DNA of 64,000 nt, taken from the NCBI GenBank assembly GCA_022376465.1, contig JACDTU010000009.1, positions 806,001 to 870,000 on the forward strand, written 5' to 3'. Below are positions 10,771 to 22,440 of this stretch, piece after piece. Within the stretch, counting starts at the first letter, position 1. Each line of letters begins with the position of its first letter. Below the pieces are notes generated by a model. It was not told the DNA's origin. It saw only the letters and a program-made list of their open reading frames with translations, and made no database searches. Source of the DNA: Cubamyces lactineus (taxonomy: Eukaryota > Basidiomycota > Agaricomycetes > Polyporales > Polyporaceae). The position numbers and the translations under genes are program-made.

Positions 10771-11957
10771 AGCTGCTGTGGGCAAGCAGTAGGTCTCGAG
10801 GAAGGCATATATACCAAGACCCGAGACGCCGACGTGTACGGTTGGGTGGGCTTGGTGCCTGAGGTTCGAAGACGTACTCAGAGAGTGATCGATACCTCCG
10901 TCATCGAAGGAGATAATATGCGATCTCTCGGGATTGTCTTCGGCGGAGTACTTCCGGCGGAAAATGAGTGGGGGAACGACCCATTGCCCGGTCACCGGCA
11001 GTTTCTGACCAGACTCGCATCCGACCACAAGCTCCGAGCCGCGAGAGGTCGAACTACGAACTTGGACCAGGGGGCAGTCGTGACCGGATCCCCGCGCTGC
11101 GGAGACGTAAAGCGACGTCAGGTGCGAAGCACTCAATGTGCACCGCCGAACCGTATCCACCCAATCTGGTGCGTGCGCGTACAGGAGGGAGCGCACGAGT
11201 AAGAATGACAATTGAGAGGCACTTTACCGTGACTTCGCTTCGGTGCATCCTGCGCGCCTGAATGGCAAGAGCTTGGCGAAGGCGCCTGTGGCGCAGGAAC
11301 CTGGAAAGAAGGGGTTAGACATCCACCTGACGTGGAACAGCAAGGGATGATTTGGCTTCGGCCTTGCACACGGGAAGAGAATCCAGAGCACAAGACTTCC
11401 CTTGATTGGGACAAGACCGCGGCATTGATTCCCCTGGAGTTCCGTAGAAGCTGAGCCAAGTGGGTAGGCCGAGCGATCCAGATGCATACGAAACTCCGGA
11501 CGTCGGGCTGTGTTGTAACACCGAGACAAGCACAGACTCATGTACGGCCCGTCACTGATAGCCTTTGCGTGTGTGGCCAATGATTACAATACTTTTCTAA
11601 TTGCGCAGAAGTTGATAACGCATGCCCGGCCACGAGAGTGATAGGCGCGCCGTGCAATGCTAGCCATTGCAAGCCCAGTCACGTTGAACATGGTATTTTA
11701 CGACACCACAAAGTTGGTTGTGATGCAACGTGTTCATGAGAGTGACAGCGGCGAGCACAGATGAGCGATACTGGCAGCATGTAGGATGGGAAGTATCGTG
11801 GCAAAAGTCAAGTCCAAAAGACGCAAGTAAGCGCTCGGTATGCAATCACCTTGTGGATGGTCTGGCGCTAAACTTTGATTCGTCACATCCTGCCAACACC
11901 GCCCCAGGAGGGCCTATCAAACATCGCTGGCTTCAGCGGACCTCACCGACATAGAAT
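10771..11957. other. Divergent intergenic region with an open minus-strand extension
   Basis: Separates the minus-strand F-box gene from the plus-strand Rpp40-like gene. On the minus strand the F-box frame remains open back to 11211; whether this is an N-terminal extension or chance is unclear. No other gene is seen. Confidence 0.4.
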
Positions 11958-13423
11958 ATGCCCGCTCTCGAGGACAAAAGAACATTCGTCAGCACAGGCA
12001 CGTATCAGCCCGATACTGCAACAGACTCGGACAGGCCGCTCGCAGCTGCGCGCTCTCGTCCGTTCACGCGACAGGAAGGTGCCCTCTTCGTGCGGATTCA
12101 TGCCGCTATAGCTAACAAACGAAGTGTCGCTTTCGATACAGGTTGATGTTGTCTTCCCATCTTGTCCGGCCCTTGAGGAGGCGCTACTCCATCTGAGCGC
12201 GTCCTACTGGACATGTCAGTGTTCGTTGGGCGCTTTCCTCGAGCATGCGAAGCCCTGGATACATGAACGCCAACTTAGCAGGTGTGGTCGGCCGTCGCCG
12301 TCTATATGAGTCATTCAAAGCTGATATACCTCGTCCGATAGCAAAGTTGTAGCTCTCGGCCTATCAGGTAACGATGTATGGTCGATCGACCACCGGGGCT
12401 ACTTGACACTTTGCCTGAAGAAGGAAATTTATGAAGAGGTCGGGTACGTCGGACAACCTCTGCCATGGAAAGAATATGAAGATACGTTTGGTATGTGGCA
12501 ATGGTGACCCGCCAGATCGCTCTCGGGGCTCATTCAGTCTAATGCACAGTGATCCGGACGACCGTCCGTGTAGCATTGGCCAAGCCTGCAACGAATGAGT
12601 CCCAAGCGGCACAAGCAATACGTAGGTTAGATTCGATCACAAGGACATGGAAAGTCTGCTATTACTTCATCAATGAAAGTGAGCCTTACCCCTCTTAGTG
12701 CCTACATCATACCGCGATTTGACAAGCCGCAGCAAGTCAGACTCCAAGTCAGACTCCGTCTGGACATATGTATCACTCATTGACCCCATTCGCGCAAAAG
12801 CTGGAGAACGCATACATACCTGAAGTTCGCCACGAGGTCACAACTACTCGGAGCCGTCTTGAGCCCAACGATAGCGATGATAGAGGAGAAGAGGTAGCTA
12901 CGCTGTTCGAGTGGGTCGGTATGGCTTCCTTCCTGTCTCCTAGGTTAGTCGACTCGGCACCGAACCAATTACAGGCACACTCAACGCGTATGCTCGTAGA
13001 CTTTTGACCCAGGATCGTTGTGATCCTTACATTGCTGTGTATACGCCCCCGGAGCCACACCGTGTTGGCGATGTGACCACGATCCGTTGGCGAGGTATCA
13101 TTCCCACAGAGGTGTTGCAACGTATCCTGTCTACGATACGGTTTGTATCCGCGAGAATTGATTCCCATAGACGTCACTGACAGAGTCTCACATGTTGCAG
13201 GTCTTCGCATCTTCCGCCACCAAACTTCGTTGCCGTCACCGGGCATACTATCGGTAACGCACCTGCAGCATATTTCTTGGAGAACAAGACGGTCGCACCG
13301 TTACGTGTTCCTCGAGATGATGCAGAGGATACGTGGTCCATGATTCATGTGAACGAGCCGAACATGTCCCCGTGGTGGGTTTTGGCGGAAAGTGTTGGGC
13401 AATGGGATAAACGCTGGGGTTAA
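11958..13423 (+). CDS. Probable RNase P/MRP subunit Rpp40
   Basis: Eight exons (11958-12089, 12142-12281, 12342-12490, 12550-12678, 12699-12769, 12837-12918, 12975-13140, 13201-13423) join with every phase consistent to give 363 residues. Features that resemble the Rpp40 family (protein subunit of the RNA-containing endonucleases RNase P and RNase MRP, processing pre-tRNA and pre-rRNA): a middle segment YLTLCLKKEIYEEVGYVG, then TLFEWVG, DRCDPYIAVYTPP and TTIRWRGIIPTEVLQRIL, and a C-terminal SPWWVLAESVGQWDKRWG. The exon 4/5 intron is only 20 nt and the exon 6 acceptor is weak, so small model errors are possible. Family call is by pattern only. Confidence 0.6.
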
Positions 13424-13795
13424 GCGGCCGATGACTTCTCCAGAATACACTATGTATTGTTAGTCTTTGAGCACCTCCAATAGTTGATGTGTTCTCCACA
13501 GTACATTGGGTACCTAGGAACAGAATGAAAACGGGACTTCGAGCGTACACCACAGTCACGTGGGGCCCGACAGACGATCGACACTGAGCATTCCGGAGTC
13601 CGGATCTGCGTCGGATCTGACGACTTTTACTCCTGCCCACCGGAGACTGCACGCCATGGCGCGACCAGACATTCTCCTCCTCCAGACGCTCTCATATTCC
13701 AACCCAACCGTCTCGGAAGGCCCATGCTCTTTCTGGGAAGCAAGGCAGCATGCATATTGACCAGGAGATTGCCCGCCCAAGGGTTCTCCAGAACC
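13424..13795. other. Intergenic / 5' leader of pantothenate synthetase
   Basis: Holds an in-frame upstream ATG at 13724 that could extend the next gene. No separate gene. Confidence 0.4.
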
Positions 13796-14982
13796 ATGTC
13801 GACCTCGCTACCACCCTCGTCAATCCCGCTCTTCGACACTGTAGCGTCGTACCGTGAATGGAGACGGAAGGCCTTCGACGAGAAGAAGTCTGTGGGTTAT
13901 GTCCCCACCATGGGCGCCTTGCATGAGGGCCATCTCTCCCTCGGTACGCGCGAATTTATGTGTACGGCAGGGATCATGCTCTAAATTCGTCTTTCCAGTA
14001 AGGCGATCGCTTGCAGAGAATGACCTAACCGTCCTCTCAATCTTCGTGAACCCTGCGCAGTTCGCACCTCATGAAGACTTAGCGACATACCCTCGCACCC
14101 TTCCCCGAGACTTGGAGCTCCTCTCCGAAATGGCTGTTACTGTCGCTGGAGGAATCAGGACTCCAGCCGCCGTGTTCGTCCCGACTGTGAGCGAGATGTA
14201 CCCGAGCGGGATCACTCAAAACACGCAAGAGCAGAAGGGCACTTTCGTCGAGGTGAAGGGCTACGGCCACCAGATGGAGGGCAGGACACGGCCCACGTTC
14301 TTCCGCGGGGTCGCGACCGTCGTCACCAAGCTTTTCAATGCCATCGAGGTGGGGACTCTTCCTCTCCGCCCTGGGAAATCGAGCGATGCCAACCGCAGTC
14401 TGCACAGCCCACTCGCGCGTACTTCGGCCAAAAGGACATCCAGCAGGCTCTTCTTTTGCGCCGGATGACGCGCGACTTGCTTCTTTCCCACCCGGAGCCC
14501 CACAATCTATTCATCGTGCCCACAGCGCGGTAGGTTTCCTCCGTAATGAACTCCAGCCGGCGAAAAAGGCTAACCAAACCTTGTCTAGCGACCCCAACAC
14601 TTCTCTAGCGCTATCTTCGCGAAACGCATATCTGACCTCGCACGAACGAGACAACGTCGCGCCCGCGCTCTACGCAGCACTGCACGCGGGCAAGGCCGCG
14701 TGGGAGGGCAACGCGACGAAGGCGGAGTGCATCGAGCATGCGCAGGCCGTCATCGAGAACAAGAAACGCGAGCTCGGTGATTCGGTCGACCTCCGCTTGG
14801 ACTATATCGAAATGAACGACCCTGAGTCGTTTGACGTCGTACAGGACTCGATGACACGACGGCAATGGGAGGGTACGGTGTCCGGGAATCCGGTAATTTT
14901 GAGCGGGGCGATGTGGGTAGGCAAGACAAGGCTCATCGACAACATTGTCCTTGGGGCTCAGCATACGTTAGGAATTGTCTAG
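13796..14982 (+). CDS. PAN6: Pantothenate synthetase (pantoate-beta-alanine ligase)
   Basis: Condenses pantoate and beta-alanine with ATP to make pantothenate, the last step to vitamin B5 on the way to coenzyme A. Exons 13796-13943, 13999-14348, 14408-14529 and 14589-14982 give 337 residues with consistent phases. Diagnostic motifs in order: VGYVPTMGALHEGHLSL (nucleotide-binding, HxGH-like), VLSIFVNPAQFAPHEDLATYPR, a pantoate-site region ending YPSGI, RPTFFRGVATVVTKLFN, YFGQKDIQQ and a late SSRNAYL with the KMSKS-like Ser-Arg. The start MSTSLPPSS matches the usual fungal N-terminus, but an in-frame ATG at 13724 adds 24 residues (MLFLGSKAACILTRRLP...) that resemble a mitochondrial presequence. 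Confidence 0.93.
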
Positions 14983-15109
14983 TAATGTTATAGATTGTAC
15001 TCTTCATGCTCTCCACCTACGAAGTAATGACGTTCATACTACTTACGCAGCCAACCTCTGAAGCTCTCTGAAATTTGAGCCTCGGTCCAACTCAGGGAGG
15101 AAAAATATA

Positions 15110-15205
15110 CGACGGCAGTAGGGTTCGAACCTACGCTCCCAGAGGGAAACAGATTGTAAATCACACGATTCTAATCTGTCGCCTTAACCACTTGGCTATA
15201 CCGCC
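15110..15205 (-). tRNA. tRNA-Ser (AGA) with intron
   Basis: 96 nt on the minus strand including a 14-nt intron (15155-15168) located after position 37. After removal the anticodon stem ACAGA/TCTGT encloses TTAGAAA (anticodon AGA). The long variable arm and discriminator G are typical of serine tRNAs. The acceptor GGCGGTA pairs with TGCCGTC using G-T wobbles. Confidence 0.93.
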
Positions 15206-15456
15206 TTGATGCCAGGCCCCTTTGTAAAGTATATAGAGTGTCAAGGTAAATCGTGGAATGCTAACACGTCATGACCAGCGGTGGCCCAGCAAGCCTCAGC
15301 ACGAGTCCCAGGTCTCTGACCTTTTCGTGTTCACTCTACATACGCTCGCAGTGACATTCTCCCTTGCTGGTCTCTTCTCATCAGGCACAACTAATCTACA
15401 CGAAGTCTAATCTGCAATCGTTTACAAAAGTCATTGCCTTGTGGCTCCGGGAGAGG

Positions 15457-16456
15457 ATGGCCTCACAAGAACCGGCATCGAGTTCACGGGCAGCCCTTGA
15501 CCTCACATACGTTCTATGTTAGTACTCTCGTCGTCCAGCGTCGACTGGTGTACCCATTGTTTGAATTGACAGCGAAGGTGGCCAGACAATGAATCGTCGT
15601 TCCTCTCACACGTGCTTGCGCTACTCACGCTAACACCTATCCTATTGAATGTGAGCCTCTTCACCTACAAGTATCAACAACGTTCCTTCTTGCTAACGCA
15701 CTGGGCATACTCAAGCCTGCCTACGCAGCGTTGTCGGTATGGACACGCGAGCTGCTGTTCCTTGAGATGTGGGCGGGGCAGATGCTCTGTGAGTGCTTCA
15801 ACTACGTCCTGAAGCACATCATACAAGAGGAACGTCCGAATCGTGAGTACAGTTATTGCGTGTTTCCTTGTCACAACGATATCTCAATGTCGCCGACCTT
15901 CACAATCCGCAGAGGACTTGGGTGATGGCTACGGCTTCCCATCATCGCACAGCCAGTGGATGGGCTACTTTGCCAGTTTCCTCGTCTTGCACTTTGCGTT
16001 CCAACATCGCTTCATAACCACTGGGTATCGCGTGCTCGACGTCGCGCGCGGCGTTCTCTTGTACGCGTCCATCATTGCGTTGGCCGGCGCAGTGGCGTTC
16101 TCACGGTGCGCACATGTCAAGTGTCCTTCGTCTGTCGCCTCGCTGACAGGCATCCACCAAGATTTCACCTGTCGTACCATACAGCCCCTCAGGTTTTATG
16201 GGGCTTCGGCATCGGCGTTGCGTTCGGCTCTACGTACTACACTTTCGTCGAGTACATCCCAAGACGTCGGCCAAAGTCGGTGCTCGGACGCCTTCGTACC
16301 GCGTTGCTCGCGAATCCGCTTTCGACCTGGTTCCGATTGCGAGATGGCTGGGCGGTGTGGGCAGACAGCGGTACTGAGGCACACTGGCTGCAGTGGAGGG
16401 AGGCATGGGACAGACAGCGCATGGGTGCGAAGAAACTGAACGCGAAGGCACAGTAA
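15457..16456 (+). CDS. CAX4: Dolichyl-diphosphatase (CAX4/DOLPP1, PAP2 family)
   Basis: ER membrane phosphatase that recycles dolichyl diphosphate released by N-glycosylation. PAP2-type motifs in order: KHIIQEERPN (motif 1), FPSSHSQWMGYF (motif 2, active-site His) and SR...LSYHTAPQVLWG (motif 3). Several hydrophobic helices are present (HVLALLTLTPILLN, LYASIIALAGAVAF, GFGIGVAFGSTYYTF). About five exons: the first starts at ATG 15457, and the last ends at TAA 16454-16456. The first intron is hard to place: the good donor after 15515 gives a frameshift, and only a donor just after LTY joins the frames. The motif 3 junction also has two possible acceptors. Function assignment is firm, exact exon ends less so. 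Confidence 0.88.
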
Positions 16457-17474
16457 GATATGACTTTCCGACGCCACTGACATTCCAGACATGTATGTAT
16501 GCGAATGTCGTCAAATGTCAGCCAAACACCAACTCCGGACCAGTCGGACCGCGCGTAAACAGTACATTCGTATTTCCGTGTCATCGGACGCACATGTAAA
16601 CGTTTTACAGTTCGATGTCTCGCAGCAGTTCGCAGTGCACCACCCTTGAACCATGTAGAGCGATTTGATTTCGTCGTGGGGGCATCCATACGTTCACAAG
16701 TATTGTCGACTGAAGATGCGAGGGATGGCGGGTGTCATTGTCAACATCGTACCTTGAAAGTTGCACATCGACGTCGACCTTCAGGTGCACGCCAAGGGCA
16801 TGTCAAATTGCCGGCGGCCAATATGTTTTACTTATGTTCTCGGCACGATGATGCCCCAGTCTACCCCAGGGCGCGAGAATGGTTCAAGCAGCGAACACCC
16901 CGCGGGGTTATCAGAACGGTCGAGACGAGCGGGGATGATCGACATCGATTTCCTCCAATGGATGATCGTCTTTTGCATTGTAGACGCAACCACGCTCAAG
17001 CTCTCTGCATGTTCCTCTCGCGCCTCTGCCACCTAGACGACAAGGGTGACTTGGCCTTTGATGACGGCGGTCAGCGACGACGTACGGCGCAAATGGCACC
17101 CACTGCGACAATTAAATGCGAAAAGCGCAAGATGTTCTCATGGACTGTGCTCGCCGCCGTGACGGCATTGTGCAAAAATGCGAAAACGATGTGCCTGGAT
17201 AGACTCCCTGAGATTGATCTCTATCATTCCCTTTGACGAAAATGGCACAACCCATGACCTCCATGGCTCGCCAACCCCCCATCCCGATGCTGACAAGTTT
17301 CGTCTGTGGCTCGGCGGCGCTGCTTATCCGGCAACGCAGCGCTTCTCATAAATTCTGGCGCGTCCTCTCCATCCACCGCGCGACTCTGCCACGACCCTCG
17401 TCCAAGTCCCATTTAGCCCCGCCCCGGCTAGCGCTGCCGTTACGCTCCTTGTCGACGTCGCCGCTGCTCCCACC
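16457..17474. other. Intergenic, no supported gene
   Basis: A 196-codon plus-strand frame (16646-17236) has no family resemblance and competing minus-strand frames. It is probably promoter DNA of the transporter gene downstream. Confidence 0.4.
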
Positions 17475-19786
17475 ATGTCGTCCTCAGCAGACCCCGAGAA
17501 GGCACAACAGACCGCCGACGTGCGCTCCGGGCCCTCGCCCGCTGCGTCCACATTCTCGTCCGACGAGAAGGGACGCGTCTCCCAGGTCGAGCGCGCGGAG
17601 GGAGCCGAAGATCGCCTCCAGGCCCCGCTCTACAATGCTCATGTGGACGTCAGCGGCGTCGACGAGCGCAAGCTGATTAGGAAGCTCGACTTCTACCTCG
17701 TTCCGTGGCTGTCTTTCCTCTACCTCCTCAGTTTCTTGGACCGGACGAGCATTGGGAATGCCAAGGTGTGTAGAGCACCCAGCAGTCTGCACCGCGCGTC
17801 TTGACTTGACGCCGCCGTCGAGCGGATACTGACGGTGTTCGTGGTGATATAGCTGTATCATATGACGACCGACCTGCACCTGACCGACCAACAGTACCTC
17901 ATTGCACTCACGATATTCTTCTTCTCCTACGCTATCTTCGAGGTGAGCAGCGCGGCATAGACTCAGCATACGGGCAGTGAACTTACAGGGTTGCAGGTAC
18001 CGTCAAACATTTTCCTCAAGCGGCTACGGCCCTCGATATGGCTCTCACTCCTCATGCTCCTTTGGGGCGTTATGATGGTGCGCATCCCACTTGTTTCACC
18101 GCGTTCACGTGTCCTGACGCTTGCCATTTAGACCGTGCAAGGTTTGGTGCACAACTATGGCGGGCTTCTTGGTATGTTATCTGGCTCTCGGAGGTCAGTT
18201 CCGTCCGAAGTAGCAAGGTCTTACCTCTTTGTTTCCGTTCTTAGGCATGCGCTGGATGCTCGGAATGTTCGAAGCCGGCCTTTTCCCAGGCGTGAACTAC
18301 TATCTCTCCTGGTGCGTCTTCCGCCTGCTCCGCGCTGCCGTTCTCGCAGGCTAATCATAGACCTCGTACCGGGATGCAGCTGGTACAAACGATCCGAGTT
18401 CGGCATTCGCGCTGCCATCTTCTTCTCTGCGGCGACCGTGTCTGGCGCGTTCGGAGGGCTGCTCGCGGTACGTGCACTCCCACATGCACCCCTTCTTCCG
18501 ACCCGGGGCTGACAAGCTACCTTTCGTTCACGTGTGTTATCCCCATCCGTCCTGACGTGCGGCGTATTCTCGTACCTTCACCGCGCACGGTGCCTTGGCG
18601 AATGAACAGGCGGCGATATCGAACATGGACGGCGTCGGAGGCAAGCCGGCTTGGGCGTGGATCTTCATCATCGAAGGTCTTGTTACCGTCGTCGCGGGTT
18701 TCATGTCGTTCTGGATCATCCAGGATTTCCCGGATACTGCGAAATTCCTCACCGAGGCTGAGCGTACTGTCGTGGTGCGCCGCCTGCAGTCGGATGACCA
18801 GTACAGCGCGGCAGGCGAGAATCTCAGGTGGCACTACATCTGGCGCAGTCTGCTTGACTGGAAGACCTGGATCGGCAGTAAGTCTTGATATCTCGATATG
18901 TATACGTGCATGGATTACTGACACTGTATGGTAGTGCTCTTGTACACTGGCGCAGATGGCCCTCTTTACGCGTTCTCGCTCTTCCTGCCTAGCATTATCA
19001 ATCAGCTCGGTGAGCACAAACGCCGCAGGATTACGTCCTGGTACTGACTATGTATGCAGGCTACAAGGCCACTCCGGCGAACTTGCTCACCGTCCCGGTC
19101 TATGCGGTAGCTTGCATCGTGACCTGTGTAGTCGGCTTTGTTGCGGACCGCTACGGCTGCCGTGGTTACCTAACCATGTACGTACCTCCAAGTCAACTTG
19201 TCTCCGCACATGAGCTCATGTCTGTCCCCAGGTTGTGTCTTTCCGTCGGTGCCGCGGGTTACATCATCCTCATTGCGTCGAGAAACGCCGCACTGTCGTA
19301 CGTTGCGGTGTACCTCGCCGCATGTGGCATCTACCCCACGATCCCGAACATCATCGCATGGGTCTCGAACAACGTCGAGGGTTCATACAAGCGCAGTGTG
19401 TCTCTCGCCATGGTCATCAGTTTCGGTAACATCAACGGCGCGGTCTCCTCGAACGTGGTACGTCTCCTTTTCGTGCGCTCGATGAGTTGAACGGCTCACC
19501 AAAGTCAACACAATGCGTGCAGTACCGGGCGAGAGACGCACCGTGGTACACCCTTGGGCATGGCATTGTGCTGATGTACATCGGCATCGGATTGGTGATG
19601 TCGGTCATCTACTTTGTGTACCTGAAGAGAGAAAACGCACGGCGCGAGCGCGGAGAGCGTGACGAGATCATCAAAGGCGTCAACGACCATCGCTCCGAGC
19701 TCGCGCGGAATGGCACGTATGCCAGTGTCGCGGACGCGAAGCGCGACAAGGGAGACGAATGGAGCGGGTATCGCTACACTCTCTGA
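17475..19786 (+). CDS. MFS anion:cation symporter (allantoate permease-like)
   Basis: Twelve-helix major facilitator of the fungal anion:cation symporter family (Dal5/Tna1/Vht1 group), which imports organic anions or vitamins with protons. About eleven exons. Hallmarks: KLDFYLVPWLSFLYLLSFLD followed by RTSIGNAK (helix 1 signature), GMRWMLGMFEAGLFPGVNYY (helix 4-5), WYKRSEFGIRAAIFFSAATV, an AWIFIIEGLVTVVAGF segment, PLYAFSLFLPSIINQL, and GFVADRYGCRGYL. The N-terminal about 60 residues and C-terminal about 50 are hydrophilic and cytosolic. Introns interrupt nearly every helix pair, as usual for these genes. The substrate cannot be told from sequence: nicotinate, biotin, pantothenate or allantoate transporters share these motifs. 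Confidence 0.88.
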
Positions 19787-20225
19787 GTTGGGCGGGATCT
19801 GCGGGGCTGTGGAGGGCTCGAGCGGGATTAAGAGGAGATGTAGAGACGAGTCTCACGACCAGCATTATGTCGGATGTATACCTTAGCATGCTCCTGTATA
19901 ACAGTGTACAGTGGATATACCGCGTATATACGAGCGAGAACGGGACGACCTGCCCCGGACGAAGGCTCGCGGCTGGCCAGGGCCGCTCAAACTCCTCTTG
20001 ATCCGGGTCATGTGAAGAAAAGAAAAAGGAAAGTGGCGGTGCGGCGCACGGGCCTGCCCTGAAAGCGCGTCGCGATCGAGAAGCCAAACGTCCTCTTGGC
20101 TTGTTCTCCGCCTCCACGTCGTCCAGACTGACATACCCTCCTTCTCATCTCATACCCTCAAAAGCTGCCCTAGTCAGCCCTTAATCTTTCTATTTCCCTG
20201 TATCACCATCCTCTATCCAAAAGCA
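19787..20225. other. Intergenic, 3' and 5' flanks
   Basis: 3' flank of the transporter and leader of the next gene, with CT-rich stretches (20130-20215) just before its ATG, as in many basidiomycete promoters. Confidence 0.4.
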
Positions 20226-21038
20226 ATGGGTCGCCCGCTCTTCTCTGCTGCCCGTCAGCCCGCCGTCCGCGTCCAGCCGGAGCCACAGCTTACCCCCTAC
20301 GAAAAGTGGTCTTATGCCAATGCGTTTGACCCCGACTCCAACGAGTTCTTCGAGAGCGATGACGCCGTCTACGAGGCGTTCATCGATCCGGGCCAGCAGC
20401 TGCACATCCCTGCCGTTCGGCCGTCCACATACATCGTCCCGGAGCCCAGCTCTAGCTCCAGCGAGGGCACCTCCAGCGGTCGCGAGAGCCCCATGGACGT
20501 CGTGGATGTTGAAAACTTCGAGCGCGAGGCGAGAGCCCATGGGATGCGCATCCTGGACGATACGCGCATGCCCGTGCCTACCCCGCGTAACCCCGTCCTA
20601 GACGCGCAGATCGACGCTGGACGCGCCCTTCCTCCTCACGAGAGGGCGCAGTACTACCTCTCGGTGATTGAACGACTGGAAGATGCTCGCCTGCGCGAGC
20701 GTGAAGAGGCGCGTGAACGCACTACGCGCCCGAGCGTGCGGGACCGCGTCCCGACCTACATCGACCTGCCCCCGGAGGAGTCTCGTATGGCAACACCTGA
20801 ACCCATTTCACGCGTTCCCGCCACCCCGCCACGTCCCTCTACGCCTCCCACTCGGTCGACGCCTCTGCTCGTATCGCCCTCTCCGCCGCCTTCAGTCACG
20901 CCCCGACTCTACGCTTGGACCACATTCCCTCCTGCAACGGTGCCACCTCCGGGCAGCCCTCTCACGAATCGTGGCGCACGTGTCTCTGTCACCCGCATCT
21001 CTACGCCCTCTCTTGTACCAGCCCATCGTGCTGCATGA
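20226..21038 (+). CDS. Uncharacterised Pro/Ser-rich protein
   Basis: Single-exon frame of 270 residues beginning MGRPLFSAARQP. The first third is acidic (NAFDPDSNEFFESDDAVYEA), a middle part forms a charged Arg/Glu helix (ERLEDARLREREEARERT), and the last third is low-complexity Pro/Ser/Thr (TPPRPSTPPTRSTP). The CT-rich leader and start context support a real gene. I recognise no domain; much of the protein is probably disordered. Confidence 0.6.
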   Translation: MGRPLFSAARQPAVRVQPEPQLTPYEKWSYANAFDPDSNEFFESDDAVYEAFIDPGQQLHIPAVRPSTYIVPEPSSSSSEGTSSGRESPMDVVDVENFEREARAHGMRILDDTRMPVPTPRNPVLDAQIDAGRALPPHERAQYYLSVIERLEDARLREREEARERTTRPSVRDRVPTYIDLPPEESRMATPEPISRVPATPPRPSTPPTRSTPLLVSPSPPPSVTPRLYAWTTFPPATVPPPGSPLTNRGARVSVTRISTPSLVPAHRAA

Positions 21039-22440
21039 GATGGGTGTTAGACACGTCGTCTACGGTTCGCCACACCGCCCCGCAGATTCGAGCCTCGCCG
21101 TTCCCCATGCGACACCCACCCTCCCTTCCATATTTCGGCCCATCTATGCTCCATATATTTGCCCTATCTACACAAATTCGCCCTAGGTCCCAACTATCTG
21201 CCGCACTCGTTTCCATATCGTACACATGCTGCCTACCCTGCGGGCGCCGCCACGGTCATTGGAGTGTACTGTATCACTACCCGCTCGTTTCCGTTCCTCA
21301 GACAGGTCTACTAGGTTCATTGGTGGTTCAAAAGGGTATACGTACACGCTGTACGGCTGTCGTCCGCTGCTTTCGTCGTCTTCGTTTATGTGGTGTTGTT
21401 TTAGTACTATACATGCTCCCCAATACTCAACTCACACCTACGCACTCTTTTGCGCTCTGGCTTGGATCCCTCTAGATGTAAACAATGCTCAATCAATTCG
21501 GTTCGTGCAAGTCGTGGTTCATGAAGATAACGCCGATGGTTCAGGATCTTTGGCATCTGTATCAAGGTCTCGTGGGCGCCTGATATCATGTATAGTGCAG
21601 AGAGAGGGCGCGACTTGGACTGACTCTACCACTAAAAGCAATCTGCGCTTAGACATCCACCCTTCTCTAATGTGTCTTCGTGGACACATATCGCAACACC
21701 CATGTTCAGTACAACGACTCTAGCCGATCACATAGGGAATCTACGAGTGCATTACCCCGTCAATATGGCGCAGCGACTGCCAACCTTGGAGGATTTACGA
21801 CAGCGATCTAACAGTATCCCTTAGTGCCCACCGCTTCGGTCCATGGTCATGGCTGTGCAAAAAACGGTGCTAATGGTTCTCCACTTCGGGTATGTACATA
21901 TCCGATGAGTCAGGTAGGTGAGTCCGAATGTACGAACTTCGCATCGCATGATAGACGTACTATAAATCGTTGATGACCACCAACATGTCCTCACGAACTA
22001 CAGGGCCATTATAGAGCTGTTCCCGAGATACAGAAGGCACTTGAGTTGATGTCAGCGACACGCAGGATCACGGACGTAGCAACGTCCGAAGGCGGAGGTA
22101 ACGCATCGCGCCCGCGTGAGTCTGACTCGTGCATCAGCAATCCAGCTTCTCCACTTACATCGGACTCTAGCCGAGCTATTTGGCCCCCATCCTTTGCTAT
22201 GCATTGACATACGGCGCGAGCCTCGAGGCCGCGCGTGCTGCGTGCGTGGCGATGATGCAGATTCCGTGCTCCCGTCGCATACGGTGCCGAGCCCAGTTCC
22301 AAATCCAGCACCACGCACCGTTCTGACTTGGTACGAGCGACTAGGCGGACATATAAGCGGGGCGATCCCTGGGTGTAATCCTATTCTCATCCTCACTCCC
22401 GTCGAGCCCTATAGGGGACACCGAGTCCAGTTCAGAACCG
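21039..22440. other. Intergenic, no gene seen
   Basis: 1.4 kb of moderately AT-richer DNA between the Pro-rich gene and the first BCS1-like gene. Only short frames; no exon chain recognised. Confidence 0.45.

Noticed and set aside
16646..17236. 196-codon plus-strand frame
   Set aside because: No domain, no compositional signal and overlapping minus-strand frames of similar quality.
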